From Mucilaginibacter sp. KACC 22063 (GTDB lineage Bacteria > Bacteroidota > Bacteroidia > Sphingobacteriales > Sphingobacteriaceae): 64,000 nt of DNA. The position numbers and the translations under genes are program-made. Below are positions 54,660 through 62,974 of the stretch, piece after piece (the stretch's first letter is position 1; every line of letters starts with the position of its first letter). The notes below the pieces were generated by a model, which was not told the origin of the DNA, did no database searches, and saw nothing but the letters and a program-made list of their open reading frames with translations. The stretch covers positions 682,001 to 746,000 of the forward strand of contig NZ_CP117877.1 of NCBI RefSeq assembly GCF_028736115.1, given 5' to 3'.

Positions 54660-54698
54660 TTGTAGTTATGGTGGTATATATAATTTAGTATAACTAAA
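54660..54698 (+). promoter_or_regulatory. Promoter with overlapping BlaI-like site
   Basis: TTG at 54660-54662, 18-base spacer, then TAATTTAG at 54681-54688. The -7 box overlaps an inverted repeat (TTTAGT-ATA-ACTAAA, 54684-54698) that contains GTATAACTAAA, the arm of the palindrome at 50870. A repressor bound here would block the promoter. Confidence 0.55.
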
Positions 54699-54708
54699 CC
54701 ATCATAAC

Positions 54709-55020
54709 ATGAAAAGATATTTTATAACCTTACTGTTCGTCTGCCTTTGCCAGACGATGTTTGCCGGTCCAGGTCAGTTTAGAACTAAGCTGGATGCAAA
54801 AGAAAAAGCCGATTCATTGAAAAAGGCGATTATTGCCAAGCAGGACTCTTTAATACTGATCGACCAGCAAATCCTGAAAATGGCGCCAGGCGCAAAAAAT
54901 GCAGATGTGCTAAAAAAGCAAAGCGATACCCTTGCCGATCAGCTGAAAGTGTTAAAAAAAAGTGCAAAGCATGCAGCCTGCACAAACCGCAAGCGCGGAA
55001 ATCCAATCAACAACACTTAG
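54709..55020 (+). CDS. Small secreted coiled-coil protein
   Basis: 103 residues. Signal MKRYFITLLFVCLCQTMFAG; the mature part is mostly a charged helix (LDAKEKADSLKKAIIAKQDS, LADQLKVLKKSAKH) likely to form a coiled coil. No family recognised. Overlaps the next gene by 50 bases, and its promoter carries a BlaI-like site, so it may belong to the BlaI regulon. Confidence 0.65.
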   Translation: MKRYFITLLFVCLCQTMFAGPGQFRTKLDAKEKADSLKKAIIAKQDSLILIDQQILKMAPGAKNADVLKKQSDTLADQLKVLKKSAKHAACTNRKRGNPINNT

Positions 55021-55279
55021 TATTGCTACACTTGTGTTCGGCGTAGTTTTAATATTAATTGTGCTATTATTTAAGAGTGCTTCACAAGCTAATACTTTTC
55101 CAATTTATAAACTCATTGGAATTATGTTTATTGGAACTGTGTCGGTATTTTTAATACCTGCCGGTTTCGATAATGCACAAATAACGCCTGTTGTAGGCCT
55201 TTTAGGTACACTTGCCGGTTATCTTGCCGGTTCAAACCATAGTGCCAATACCGGTAACACTACTACTCAACCTAAATAA
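54971..55279 (+). CDS. Small two-helix membrane protein
   Basis: 102 residues from the ATG at 54971 (a GTG at 54962 is the alternative). Two membrane helices, about 17-39 and 47-66, and a Gly-rich VVGLLGTLAGYLAGSNHSAN tail. It overlaps the preceding frame by 50 bases in another phase and is the only open frame across the region, with a terminator right after it. Function unknown. Confidence 0.65.
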   Translation: MQPAQTASAEIQSTTLSIATLVFGVVLILIVLLFKSASQANTFPIYKLIGIMFIGTVSVFLIPAGFDNAQITPVVGLLGTLAGYLAGSNHSANTGNTTTQPK

Positions 55280-55293
55280 TTTCGCCTGCGTAG

Positions 55294-55328
55294 AAAGTGG
55301 CCTGATAAATTAAGTCTGGCCACTTTTT
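55294..55328 (+). terminator. Intrinsic terminator
   Basis: 9-bp stem AAAGTGGCC with GGCCACTTT and T residues after it, 15 bases past the stop at 55279. Confidence 0.8.
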
Positions 55329-55379
55329 AACATTAATAACACTGGCAAATAGATTTATACTTATGAGTATTAATTGGAC

Positions 55380-55979
55380 TTACTTCCCACCCTCAAATCT
55401 TTTCTTAAAATCCTCTTTAGGCATAATATATTTTAAATAAAGGAGAACATTATGTTCGTATTCGGCTTGCGTAGGCTCTATGCTTTCGTATCCGTTTACT
55501 GATTCCGGAGCCTCTGAGGTAATTCTAATAGGTTCTTCTATCCCTTTGAAGCTAAAAATAGGAACTGGGTTTTGCTTGGTTCCGTAAGCCGGATTATCAA
55601 AATCTTCTTTATTAGCATAAACCATTATATGCTTATCCAAAAGATGTGGCAGTATGTAATTTGTATATTCCATGCTCTTATCAAAAATCCTTAATGAGAA
55701 ATATTTTTTACTAATGGAGTCTTGGAAGTTAAATACAAATATCTTTCCCGATAGGGCTTTATAACCTATTAGGCTGAAGCCAGTATTATAATGTGTGTAG
55801 TCAACAGTATAATTATGCTCAAATCTATCAATTGGCATAATTTCTAATTTGATGATGTTGGTATAGTATGACTTAAAATACTTTTCTGCATCATTCTCTG
55901 GACTGTGTGATACTTTATAAAGAACTACAAAGAAAAGAATCACAAATAATAAAAAGAAAAATGGTTTATATGCACTCAT
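55380..55979 (-). CDS. Membrane-anchored protein, possible immunity protein
   Basis: 199 residues. One N-terminal helix (~5-22, PFFFLLFVILFFVVLYKV) then an extracytoplasmic alpha/beta domain (KYFKSYYTNIIKLEIMPIDR, IFDKSMEYTNYILPHLLDKH). No family is recognised. Third gene of an operon after a PAAR-like protein, with a 2-base gap; small anchored proteins in this place are often immunity proteins, but this is inference. Confidence 0.6.
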   Translation of the reverse strand: MSAYKPFFFLLFVILFFVVLYKVSHSPENDAEKYFKSYYTNIIKLEIMPIDRFEHNYTVDYTHYNTGFSLIGYKALSGKIFVFNFQDSISKKYFSLRIFDKSMEYTNYILPHLLDKHIMVYANKEDFDNPAYGTKQNPVPIFSFKGIEEPIRITSEAPESVNGYESIEPTQAEYEHNVLLYLKYIMPKEDFKKRFEGGK

Positions 55980-55981
55980 AA

Positions 55982-57034
55982 TTATTTAACGGATAAAACA
56001 TTTATACCATTTTTTCTATCACTGTCACTCGCCTCTTGCTTAGCTTTTCCTGCTTCTTCTGCAAAATGTTCTTCTAATTTATCAGAAGCGTAGCCAACCG
56101 TAATATTAGCCAGTACTCCGCCAATAGCCGTATAGCCGCTAAACTTACTTCCTTCTTCAAAGCCTTTAAGGTTTTTGTTTGCTATAGCAATTCTAAATGC
56201 CCCTTCTAAACCCTGGGCAGCATCGCCGGTTACTTCTGCTGCCGCACTTTGGTAGCTACCTTTTAAAAGGTTCCACACATTTTTGTTCACTATGGCACCC
56301 TTGCCAAAAGCACCGGCAACACCGTCTGTAATTGCTGCCCCGCCAATATTGGTAGTAGCAGCATTTTTTAAAACTTCGTTTGATGAATTACCAGCTGCTT
56401 CGGCAGGGAAATACATACCAGCGGTTAAGCTTGCAGCTAACACAGCAGCAACAGGTGCCCCGGCGGTAGCTGTTCCTACAGCACCTATAAACATCTGGGA
56501 AGTCATTTGAGCTAAAATCTCGTCGTTATTATTCCTGCTTATCTCCTTAGCCGCATCAGCTGCGATGGCCGGATCCATAATGATGCTGACTACACCCTTT
56601 TTAGGGCAGGGCAAGGTAGAATTATGAAGTATGGCCTGCTGACCTTGTATAAAAACTGTTTTATTGTAATCTTTCCATTTCACCTGCAATGTAGCATCGC
56701 AGTCGTGCGCCATTTTATAAATAGCTGTGCCTCCGGCAATAACGCTCACAGCGAGGGCTGCGATAATTACCACTGTAGCTAAGCCGCCTGTAAGTACTAT
56801 AGCGGCACCTATAGCTATGCCTATGCAAAGCGCCTGAAAACCGCCCCACAATTTGCCCGATACCTTGCAGCTAAAAGTATTGGATAATTTAGTATCAACA
56901 AGGGTTAGTAAGGGCTGATTGTTACTTTTATGTATAACGATGTATGAGCGTGTGGCTTTTATTTCCTGCGGTGTGCTGGTGGTCATGTTGGTACATATCA
57001 CCTTGGTGTTTTGCGGTACATATGATTGCGACAT
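55982..57034 (-). CDS. PAAR-like (DUF4280-type) protein with glycine-rich membrane segment
   Basis: 350 residues. The N-terminal part fits the PAAR-like DUF4280 pattern with conserved Cys: VICTNMTTSTPQEI, LTLVDTKLSNTFSC, HDCDATLQVKWKDY and ILHNSTLPCPKKGVVSII. Between them lies a hydrophobic, glycine/alanine-rich segment (~65-105). The C-terminal ~170 residues are Ala/Gly-rich helices (GGAAITDGVAGAFGKGAIVN, GYTAIGGVLANITVGYASDK) of the kind found in pore-forming or toxin domains. PAAR-like proteins tip type VI secretion spikes or related injection systems. Confidence 0.7.
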   Translation of the reverse strand: MSQSYVPQNTKVICTNMTTSTPQEIKATRSYIVIHKSNNQPLLTLVDTKLSNTFSCKVSGKLWGGFQALCIGIAIGAAIVLTGGLATVVIIAALAVSVIAGGTAIYKMAHDCDATLQVKWKDYNKTVFIQGQQAILHNSTLPCPKKGVVSIIMDPAIAADAAKEISRNNNDEILAQMTSQMFIGAVGTATAGAPVAAVLAASLTAGMYFPAEAAGNSSNEVLKNAATTNIGGAAITDGVAGAFGKGAIVNKNVWNLLKGSYQSAAAEVTGDAAQGLEGAFRIAIANKNLKGFEEGSKFSGYTAIGGVLANITVGYASDKLEEHFAEEAGKAKQEASDSDRKNGINVLSVK

Positions 57035-57036
57035 GA

Positions 57037-57993
57037 TTATTCAATTTTTCTAAGTTTGTAATCGATCAGTATCTCAACGTTATTTTTCACCGCTTCTGTA
57101 ATGTTTACATCTGAGGTTTCAATCCACTTCCCGGCGGTATCCAGCAAGGTTTGTTCGGTAATTTTTACATCGTATTCAGAGAACCGATATTGCACTACAG
57201 GTTTATACTTTTGATCGTATTGTTTTTCTATCTCAGCACTATTGTAGCTGCCGGGCTTCAGTTTGCCGGTTTTTGAAAGGCTTACACTATCCGCTGTTTC
57301 ACCGGTTATTTGCTGAGTAAAATCGAGGGTCGAGGTTTCGCCTTCAAATAACTGCGAGTAAAACGGCCGCGAATACGGCTCGAATGCATTATTATTGGCT
57401 ACCAGGTGCTTATCGAAAAACAGATCGTAAAAAAGTTTGGTATTCAGGTCTTCGATCAGGTTTTTTTCGTTAACAATAATACTTTCACAAACAGTTAGAA
57501 ATTTCAACAGGTTGTTTTTAGTCTCCGGGTCACGCAAAAAGCTGTATTTATCCAATACTGCAGCTTTATGCTTTTTCCATTTTTCAATAATCTCCTGGTG
57601 ATTAAGTATGTGCAGTATTTTACCGGTTTGCATATTTACCTGCGCCTGCACGTCGCTTTTAACCAGGTCAACATCGCTTACCATCGCAATAGCATCTTTA
57701 AAGGCCTCAGGGTAAACGTTAATAATGTTTTCTACCAGAGTTACATTCACCCATAAACTATTACCGGTTCCTTTACGGGTAACCAAAAACTCACGACGGG
57801 TTTCCGCATGGCTTTGCACAATGCCATTTAAGCGGGTCATTGTCATTTGTTCTACACGGTAACGGGCTTTTTCTTCGGGTAGGTTTGCCAAACTTTCTGT
57901 TTTGGCATTGATAGCGATTTGAGGCTTAACTGTTTGAACCGGAGCAATAGGTTGATAGTCCGCTTCATCTTCAAAAAACTTAAATTTGCTCAT
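57037..57993 (-). CDS. Unknown protein, first gene of the PAAR-like operon
   Basis: 318 residues, no signal or membrane helix. Hydrophilic N-terminus (FKFFEDEADYQPIAPVQTVK), then EEKARYRVEQMTMTRLNGIV and a helical middle with HQEIIEKWKKHKAAVLDKYS. No family recognised. Its 2-base spacing to the PAAR-like gene suggests a chaperone or adaptor that loads the PAAR-like protein; this is a guess from gene order. Confidence 0.65.
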   Translation of the reverse strand: MSKFKFFEDEADYQPIAPVQTVKPQIAINAKTESLANLPEEKARYRVEQMTMTRLNGIVQSHAETRREFLVTRKGTGNSLWVNVTLVENIINVYPEAFKDAIAMVSDVDLVKSDVQAQVNMQTGKILHILNHQEIIEKWKKHKAAVLDKYSFLRDPETKNNLLKFLTVCESIIVNEKNLIEDLNTKLFYDLFFDKHLVANNNAFEPYSRPFYSQLFEGETSTLDFTQQITGETADSVSLSKTGKLKPGSYNSAEIEKQYDQKYKPVVQYRFSEYDVKITEQTLLDTAGKWIETSDVNITEAVKNNVEILIDYKLRKIE

Positions 57994-58305
57994 AAGATCA
58001 GGTACTGGGGTAACACACCATTAATCTGTGCTTAATAAATACGGTATATTTATTAATTTGTTTTACGGCAAGTATATATAAATATATTTTAACGAAATTT
58101 GGTACTCAAGTGTTATACAGCTAATTCCATTTGAAATATCTTGATTTAACAAGTTTGCCTTCTGCCGAAAGGGTTGCCTAATAAATCATTAATTAGTTAA
58201 TCTCCAATCCCATAATGGAATATATAAGCATTAATAAATTTCAGATTAAAAACATTTATGTTTTAAGTAGAGTTAAACAGATACTTAATCTAACCTATTC
58301 TACTT
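57994..58305. other. A+T-rich divergent intergenic region
   Basis: 312 bases between the PAAR-like operon (minus) and the gene at 58306 (plus). Very A+T-rich, presumably holding both promoters; no gene, repeat or clear promoter box was found. Confidence 0.5.
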
Positions 58306-58845
58306 ATGGCAGAGACAGTTATTGAATATGATAATAAAAAGCGTGTTAAACTTTTAATTGGCTTTTTAATAGGCGGGCTTGTTTTACTGGCTGCCTTTGC
58401 CTATCTGCTTTTCTTTTCAGAAAAAATATACATTTATTACGTACTGTTATCTTTAGCGTTATCAGTACTCTGTTTTTTTGCAGTGTTTACCGTTATTAAA
58501 CAACTGTTGGATAAAGATCAAACCGCCCTGCTTATAAACGATGATGGCATTTTATCAAGAGTTACACTTGATGGACGTAAGGTAGGTTTTATACCCTGGA
58601 GCGATGTTAATGAAGTAGCGGTTATTGTAGCATATAAAAACCGGGCTGTTGCTATAAAAGTAAAAGATAAGGACAAGTATCTTCCCAAACTTGCTAACAA
58701 GACAAAGGACAATTTATTAGCGAGAGAAGGCATTGTTGTGAACATCCCGGATGATGAAACTAAAATCAGCCTTGACGAAATACACGACATTGTGAAATCT
58801 TACTTCGTAAAATATTATTCATACGGGGATAAAAACCCGATATAA
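58306..58845 (+). CDS. STM3941-type membrane protein
   Basis: 179 residues. Two N-terminal membrane helices (~15-33, ~40-62) and a cytoplasmic PH-like domain: ALLINDDGILSRVTLDGRKV, IPWSDVNEVAVI, LDEIHDIVKSYF. This matches the small STM3941 family of unknown function. Confidence 0.75.
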   Translation: MAETVIEYDNKKRVKLLIGFLIGGLVLLAAFAYLLFFSEKIYIYYVLLSLALSVLCFFAVFTVIKQLLDKDQTALLINDDGILSRVTLDGRKVGFIPWSDVNEVAVIVAYKNRAVAIKVKDKDKYLPKLANKTKDNLLAREGIVVNIPDDETKISLDEIHDIVKSYFVKYYSYGDKNPI

Positions 58846-58850
58846 AAGAA

Positions 58851-58879
58851 AAGGACAAAGCTTTAATTAGTTTGTCCTT
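58851..58879 (+). terminator. Hairpin after the STM3941-type gene
   Basis: 9-bp stem AAGGACAAA with TTTGTCCTT and loop of 11, just after the stop at 58845; the T run is interrupted. Confidence 0.6.
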
Positions 58880-58903
58880 CTATCTTTTGTCTTTTTGTAT
58901 TTA

Positions 58904-60205
58904 TTATTTCTGCCTGAAGAAGATCTGCACCGGCACACCACTGAAGTTAAAGTTTTCGCGAAGCTTGTTTTCTATAAAGCGGCGGTATGGTTCTTTAACA
59001 TATTGTGGCAGATTACAGAAAAAGGCAAACATTGGCGATACGCCATTAATCTGTGTAATGTATTTGATCTTAACGTATTTACCTTTTAATGCCGGCGGCG
59101 GATAGTTTTCTATAATGGGCAACATTACATCATTAAGCGTACTGGTTGGTACTTTTTTGCTGCGGTTTTCATAAACCTGGTTGGCCGTTTCAATAACCTT
59201 TAGCAAGCGTTGCTTTTCATTAACAGATGTAAATACAATAGGCACATCGGTAAACGGCGCTATTTTCTCGCGGATCTGATCTTCAAAAACTTTAATGGTC
59301 TTATTGTTTTTTTCAATCAGGTCCCACTTGTTTACAACAATCACGATACCTTTTTTATTTTTCTCTGCAAGGTGGAAAATGTTAATATCCTGCGACTCCA
59401 GTCCTTCCACGGCATCCACCATCAGGATCACCACATCGGCTTCTTCCAAAGCTTTGATGGTACGCATCACCGAATAAAACTCGATGTTCTCCTTTACCTT
59501 GGTCTTTTTGCGTAAACCTGCAGTATCAACCAGCATAAAATCATGCCCGTACTGGTTATAATGGATATGGATACTATCGCGTGTGGTACCTGCAATCGGG
59601 GTTACAATGTTGCGGTCTTTACCGATCAGGGCATTGATCATGGATGATTTGCCAACATTGGGACGGCCTACAATGGCATACTTGGGAAGCGTATTTTCCT
59701 CTACTACTTCATCATCAAAAGCTTTAACCACATCGTCAAGCAATTCGCCTGTGCCAGAGCCCGTCATGGATGAAATATTATAAACCTCGCCTAAGCCAAA
59801 GCTGTAAAATATACTCGACTCATGTACCTGGCTGGTATTATCTACCTTATTTGATACTACAAAAACAGGCTTTTTACTGCGGCGTAAAAGCGTGGCAATC
59901 TCATCATCCAGGTCGGTAATGCCTGTGGTCACATCCACCATAAATAAGATAACCGAAGCTTCTTCAATGGCAATAACTACCTGCTCGCGGATAGCGGCTT
60001 CAAACACATCATCGCTGCCTGCCACATAACCGCCGGTATCAATAACGGTAAAGTTACGGTCGGTCCATTCGGCTACACCATAATGACGGTCGCGGGTAAC
60101 GCCGCTCATGTCGTCAACAATGGCTTTGCGGGTTTCGGTAAGTCGGTTATATAAAGTCGACTTCCCAACATTCGGACGTCCGACTATAGCTACTATATTG
60201 CTCAT
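58904..60205 (-). CDS. der: Ribosome-assembly GTPase Der
   Basis: 433 residues with two complete GTPase domains: [26 protein letters not shown] in the first and [33 protein letters not shown] in the second, then the C-terminal KH-like domain ([20 protein letters not shown]). Needed for 50S subunit assembly. On the same strand as era, downstream of it, separated by a repeat-rich 132-base gap. Confidence 0.97.
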   Translation of the reverse strand: MSNIVAIVGRPNVGKSTLYNRLTETRKAIVDDMSGVTRDRHYGVAEWTDRNFTVIDTGGYVAGSDDVFEAAIREQVVIAIEEASVILFMVDVTTGITDLDDEIATLLRRSKKPVFVVSNKVDNTSQVHESSIFYSFGLGEVYNISSMTGSGTGELLDDVVKAFDDEVVEENTLPKYAIVGRPNVGKSSMINALIGKDRNIVTPIAGTTRDSIHIHYNQYGHDFMLVDTAGLRKKTKVKENIEFYSVMRTIKALEEADVVILMVDAVEGLESQDINIFHLAEKNKKGIVIVVNKWDLIEKNNKTIKVFEDQIREKIAPFTDVPIVFTSVNEKQRLLKVIETANQVYENRSKKVPTSTLNDVMLPIIENYPPPALKGKYVKIKYITQINGVSPMFAFFCNLPQYVKEPYRRFIENKLRENFNFSGVPVQIFFRQK

Positions 60206-60212
60206 ATTTTAT

Positions 60213-60337
60213 AGAATCAAGAATCAAGAGCCAAGAAACAAGACATATTTCATTAGGCTACATGATTCCACTTAATTATAAATTTTACAAATCAGGAAAA
60301 TGTCTTAATTCCTGATTCTTGTTTCTCATATCTGAAA
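60213..60337. repeat. Pyrimidine-rich repeat pair between der and era
   Basis: The left copy (60213-60245) reads GAATCAAGAATCAAGAGCC then AAGAAACAAG; the right copy (60311-60337) reads CCTGATTCTTGTTTCTC. They are opposite in orientation and share words with the fabD-folE gap. Confidence 0.55.
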
Positions 60338-61216
60338 TCAGTCTTCGTACCCGAACTTTTTCAGGTAGTTTTTTTTGCTGCGCCAGTCTGGAATAACTTT
60401 TACAAAGGTTTGTAAAAATATTTTACGCTGGAAAAAATCTTCCATACTGCGGCGGGCATAGGTACCAACAATTTTCAGCATGTCACCGTTTTTGCCGATC
60501 AGTATATTTTTTTGCGACTCGCGCTCCACGATGATCTCTGCGCTGATGCGGTAAAGCTTATCGCCCTCTTCAAAGCTGGTGACAATTACTTCGGTGCTGT
60601 AAGGAATTTCTTTTTTGTACTGTTTAAACACCTGCTCGCGGATCATTTCGGCAGCAAAAAAGCGGTCGTTACGATCAGTCAGAAAATCTTTTTCGTAATA
60701 AGCAGGATGCTCGGGCAGGTTTTCGGTAATGAAATCCATGATGCCCTGTACATTATGCTGCTTTAATGCAGAAATGGCAAATATGGCCTTAGGGTGTAGC
60801 TGCTCTTCCCAGTAAGCAATTTTAGCCATCACGGCTTCCTGTGTGCTTTCATCTATTTTGTTAATCAGCACAGCTACCGGGGCTTGGGTATGCTGTAATT
60901 TAAGTACTACATCGCTTTCATCATACTTTTCGTTGACATCGGTAACAAAAAGTATCAGGTCAGCATCTACAATTGATCCCTCCACCTGGTGCATCATGCT
61001 TTCCTGTAATAAATAAGCAGGTTTTATAACACCGGGCGTATCAGAAAAAACAATTTGATAGTCTTCGTGGTTAACAATACCAAGAATGCGATGCCGGGTA
61101 GTTTGCGCTTTGGGAGTGATGATTGACATTTTTTCGCCTACAAGAGCGTTCATTAACGTCGATTTACCAGCGTTGGGCTTACCAACAATACTCACAAAAC
61201 CTGCCCGGTGACTCAT
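60338..61216 (-). CDS. era: Ribosome-assembly GTPase Era
   Basis: 292 residues from the ATG at 61216 (MSHRAGFVSIVGKPNAGKST); a longer frame from 61297 runs through the promoter region. G1 GKPNAGKST, G3 DTPGVIKP, G4 NKID, then the C-terminal KH domain with RESQKNILIGKNGDMLK. Binds 16S rRNA and aids 30S assembly. A run of 13 A lies just before the start codon. Confidence 0.96.
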   Translation of the reverse strand: MSHRAGFVSIVGKPNAGKSTLMNALVGEKMSIITPKAQTTRHRILGIVNHEDYQIVFSDTPGVIKPAYLLQESMMHQVEGSIVDADLILFVTDVNEKYDESDVVLKLQHTQAPVAVLINKIDESTQEAVMAKIAYWEEQLHPKAIFAISALKQHNVQGIMDFITENLPEHPAYYEKDFLTDRNDRFFAAEMIREQVFKQYKKEIPYSTEVIVTSFEEGDKLYRISAEIIVERESQKNILIGKNGDMLKIVGTYARRSMEDFFQRKIFLQTFVKVIPDWRSKKNYLKKFGYED

Positions 61217-61242
61217 TTTAATTTTTTTTTTTTTACTTTTTA

Positions 61243-61274
61243 TTTGGAGTACAAAGAAACGAATTATATCTTTG
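61243..61274 (+). promoter_or_regulatory. Promoter of the initiator tRNA
   Basis: TTTG at 61243-61246, 20-base spacer, then TATCTTTG at 61267-61274: an exact Bacteroidota -33/-7 pair, 26 bases before the tRNA. Confidence 0.8.
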
Positions 61275-61299
61275 CAGTCCAATAAAAAAACAAACATAG

Positions 61300-61372
<73 letters not shown>

Positions 61373-61383
61373 CCCAAGAAAAG

Positions 61384-61415
61384 AAAAGCCTCTTAGAGAA
61401 ATCTGAGAGGCTTTT
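61384..61415 (+). terminator. Terminator of the tRNA gene
   Basis: 10-bp stem AAAAGCCTCT with AGAGGCTTTT and a 12-base loop, 12 bases after the tRNA. Confidence 0.8.
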
Positions 61416-61743
61416 GCTTTGGTGTTTGAGGTAAGCCCAAGACACATTAAAGACCTCCGAGATATGCGTAATATTTTCCTGTATCATCTGTATATCAGTT
61501 AATATTATCGGCATTGTAATTGTCAGCTTTTAACAACAGGTTATGCTACATCATTTTAGTATTTTTTCCTGTCTTTATAAACCAAAAGCCAACAAAAAGA
61601 ACTTTACGGCAATCTCTATGAGGACGTTTTTCTCAATTCGCGTTTCCGCTTAAGTAAATCTCTTCTTCTATATATACAATGCTAACTTTAGTATGTTGAT
61701 TTCGATGCCTACTATAAATAGCTTTACTAGCTTTAATCTTTTA
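61416..61743. other. Gap between tRNA and restriction-modification genes
   Basis: 328 bases without a gene. An imperfect inverted repeat (TTTAGTA at 61687-61693, TACTATAAA at 61710-61718) and the doubled word AGCTTTA (61720-61738) lie just before the controller gene and may be its own binding sites. No copy of the tRNA 3' end was found. Confidence 0.4.
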
Positions 61744-61968
61744 ATGAGCAAAGAGAATATACTACATGCCTTTGGTGAAAAAGTGAGAGAGCTTAGAAAA
61801 CAAAAAGGTCTCTCTCAAGATCAGCTATCATTTAAAGCTAGTCTACATCGAACCTATATTGGTATGATCGAACGAGCAGAGAAGAACATAACTCTTGTTA
61901 ATATTGAAAAGATTGCTAGAGCATTAAATGTCAATATTATAGAACTATTTGATGATACCCAAAAGTGA
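61744..61968 (+). CDS. XRE-type controller protein of the restriction system
   Basis: 74 residues from the ATG at 61744. A helix-turn-helix typical of C proteins: FGEKVRELRKQKGLSQDQLS, HRTYIGMIERAEKNITLVNI, EKIARALNVNIIELFD. Such proteins delay the endonuclease until the methyltransferase has protected the genome. Overlaps the endonuclease start by 17 bases, as controller genes often do. A longer frame from 61693 would cover the putative operator. Confidence 0.9.
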   Translation: MSKENILHAFGEKVRELRKQKGLSQDQLSFKASLHRTYIGMIERAEKNITLVNIEKIARALNVNIIELFDDTQK

Positions 61969-62974
61969 CCTTATAACAATAGGAGATAATGTAAACAAGA
62001 TTGAAGCATTATTACAAGAGTTAGTTCTACAACCCAGACTTAAAGCGTTGGAGTGGTCAAAAGTTACTAAACAGACTCCAAACATGAAAATTGGATATCC
62101 AGGCCAACACTTAGCTTCTTTGATAACAGGTATAGAAGGTGCTAGAACAGGTGCAAGAGGCGATGATCTAAGAGATGGAACAGAAGTAAAATCATGCAGT
62201 AGAGTTGACCAACTTGATACATGTAATTATTGCGGCAATAAAGTTTTACGAATTGAAACGATTTGTCCACATTGTGAATCTACCAATATAAAAAGGATGG
62301 ATGATAGCAAGTGGTTGTTTGGTATTAGATCGGAATCAGAATTAAAGTTGCTTACTAAAGATATAGATAGAGTATTTTTGACGATTGCCGACTATCCACA
62401 TTTTAGGTCCCACAACTTTGATGTTATACGTATTCAAGCATTTGAGATTTGGAATAACACAGATCGACATAAGCACTTTGAAACACTTATGTCTAACTAT
62501 TATTACAAAATTTTCTTAGAGCATAAGAAACGTAATGCAAACAAAACTCCGGCACCTAAAAACTTTTGGCCTTTTTCATACCAATTTTATCTTTGTAACC
62601 CTGTTAAAGTTTTTAACTGTATTGTAACTAACGCTAACACCAATCCAACTATCAAAGTAGATCACTTCGTAGATCCATTTCATGATAGATCAAACATTCA
62701 ACCTGAAAGTATGCCTACTATTCTTTTAGATCCTATGGAAATAAAAGAATTGATTGAAAATGTTCCGGAAGAGATGATTGTTATGCAACTCTCTAAAGGG
62801 TTTGATTATTCAGATATACAAAAGACTGCAAGGCAACGAAAACTGGATTGGACTGAATTGACGTCAATGCTGCCATGTATTAATGAATCAACAAGGGCTT
62901 ATTTAAAATTACGAGATACTGATATAATATCAGTAGCCAAATCATTATATGCTAGACGAAAGCAAAGTTTTTAA
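61952..62974 (+). CDS. MamI-like type II restriction endonuclease
   Basis: 340 residues from the ATG at 61952 (a TTG precedes it). Motifs I associate with the MamI family: GYPGQHLASLITGIEGARTG, then RGDDLRDGTEVKSCSRVDQL, which holds the likely PD-(D/E)xK residues, and a zinc knuckle CNYCGNKV with CPHC. MamI cuts GATNNNNATC; whether this enzyme shares that site is unknown. Markedly A+T-richer than the neighbouring core genes, a sign of transfer. Confidence 0.75.
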   Translation: MIPKSDLITIGDNVNKIEALLQELVLQPRLKALEWSKVTKQTPNMKIGYPGQHLASLITGIEGARTGARGDDLRDGTEVKSCSRVDQLDTCNYCGNKVLRIETICPHCESTNIKRMDDSKWLFGIRSESELKLLTKDIDRVFLTIADYPHFRSHNFDVIRIQAFEIWNNTDRHKHFETLMSNYYYKIFLEHKKRNANKTPAPKNFWPFSYQFYLCNPVKVFNCIVTNANTNPTIKVDHFVDPFHDRSNIQPESMPTILLDPMEIKELIENVPEEMIVMQLSKGFDYSDIQKTARQRKLDWTELTSMLPCINESTRAYLKLRDTDIISVAKSLYARRKQSF

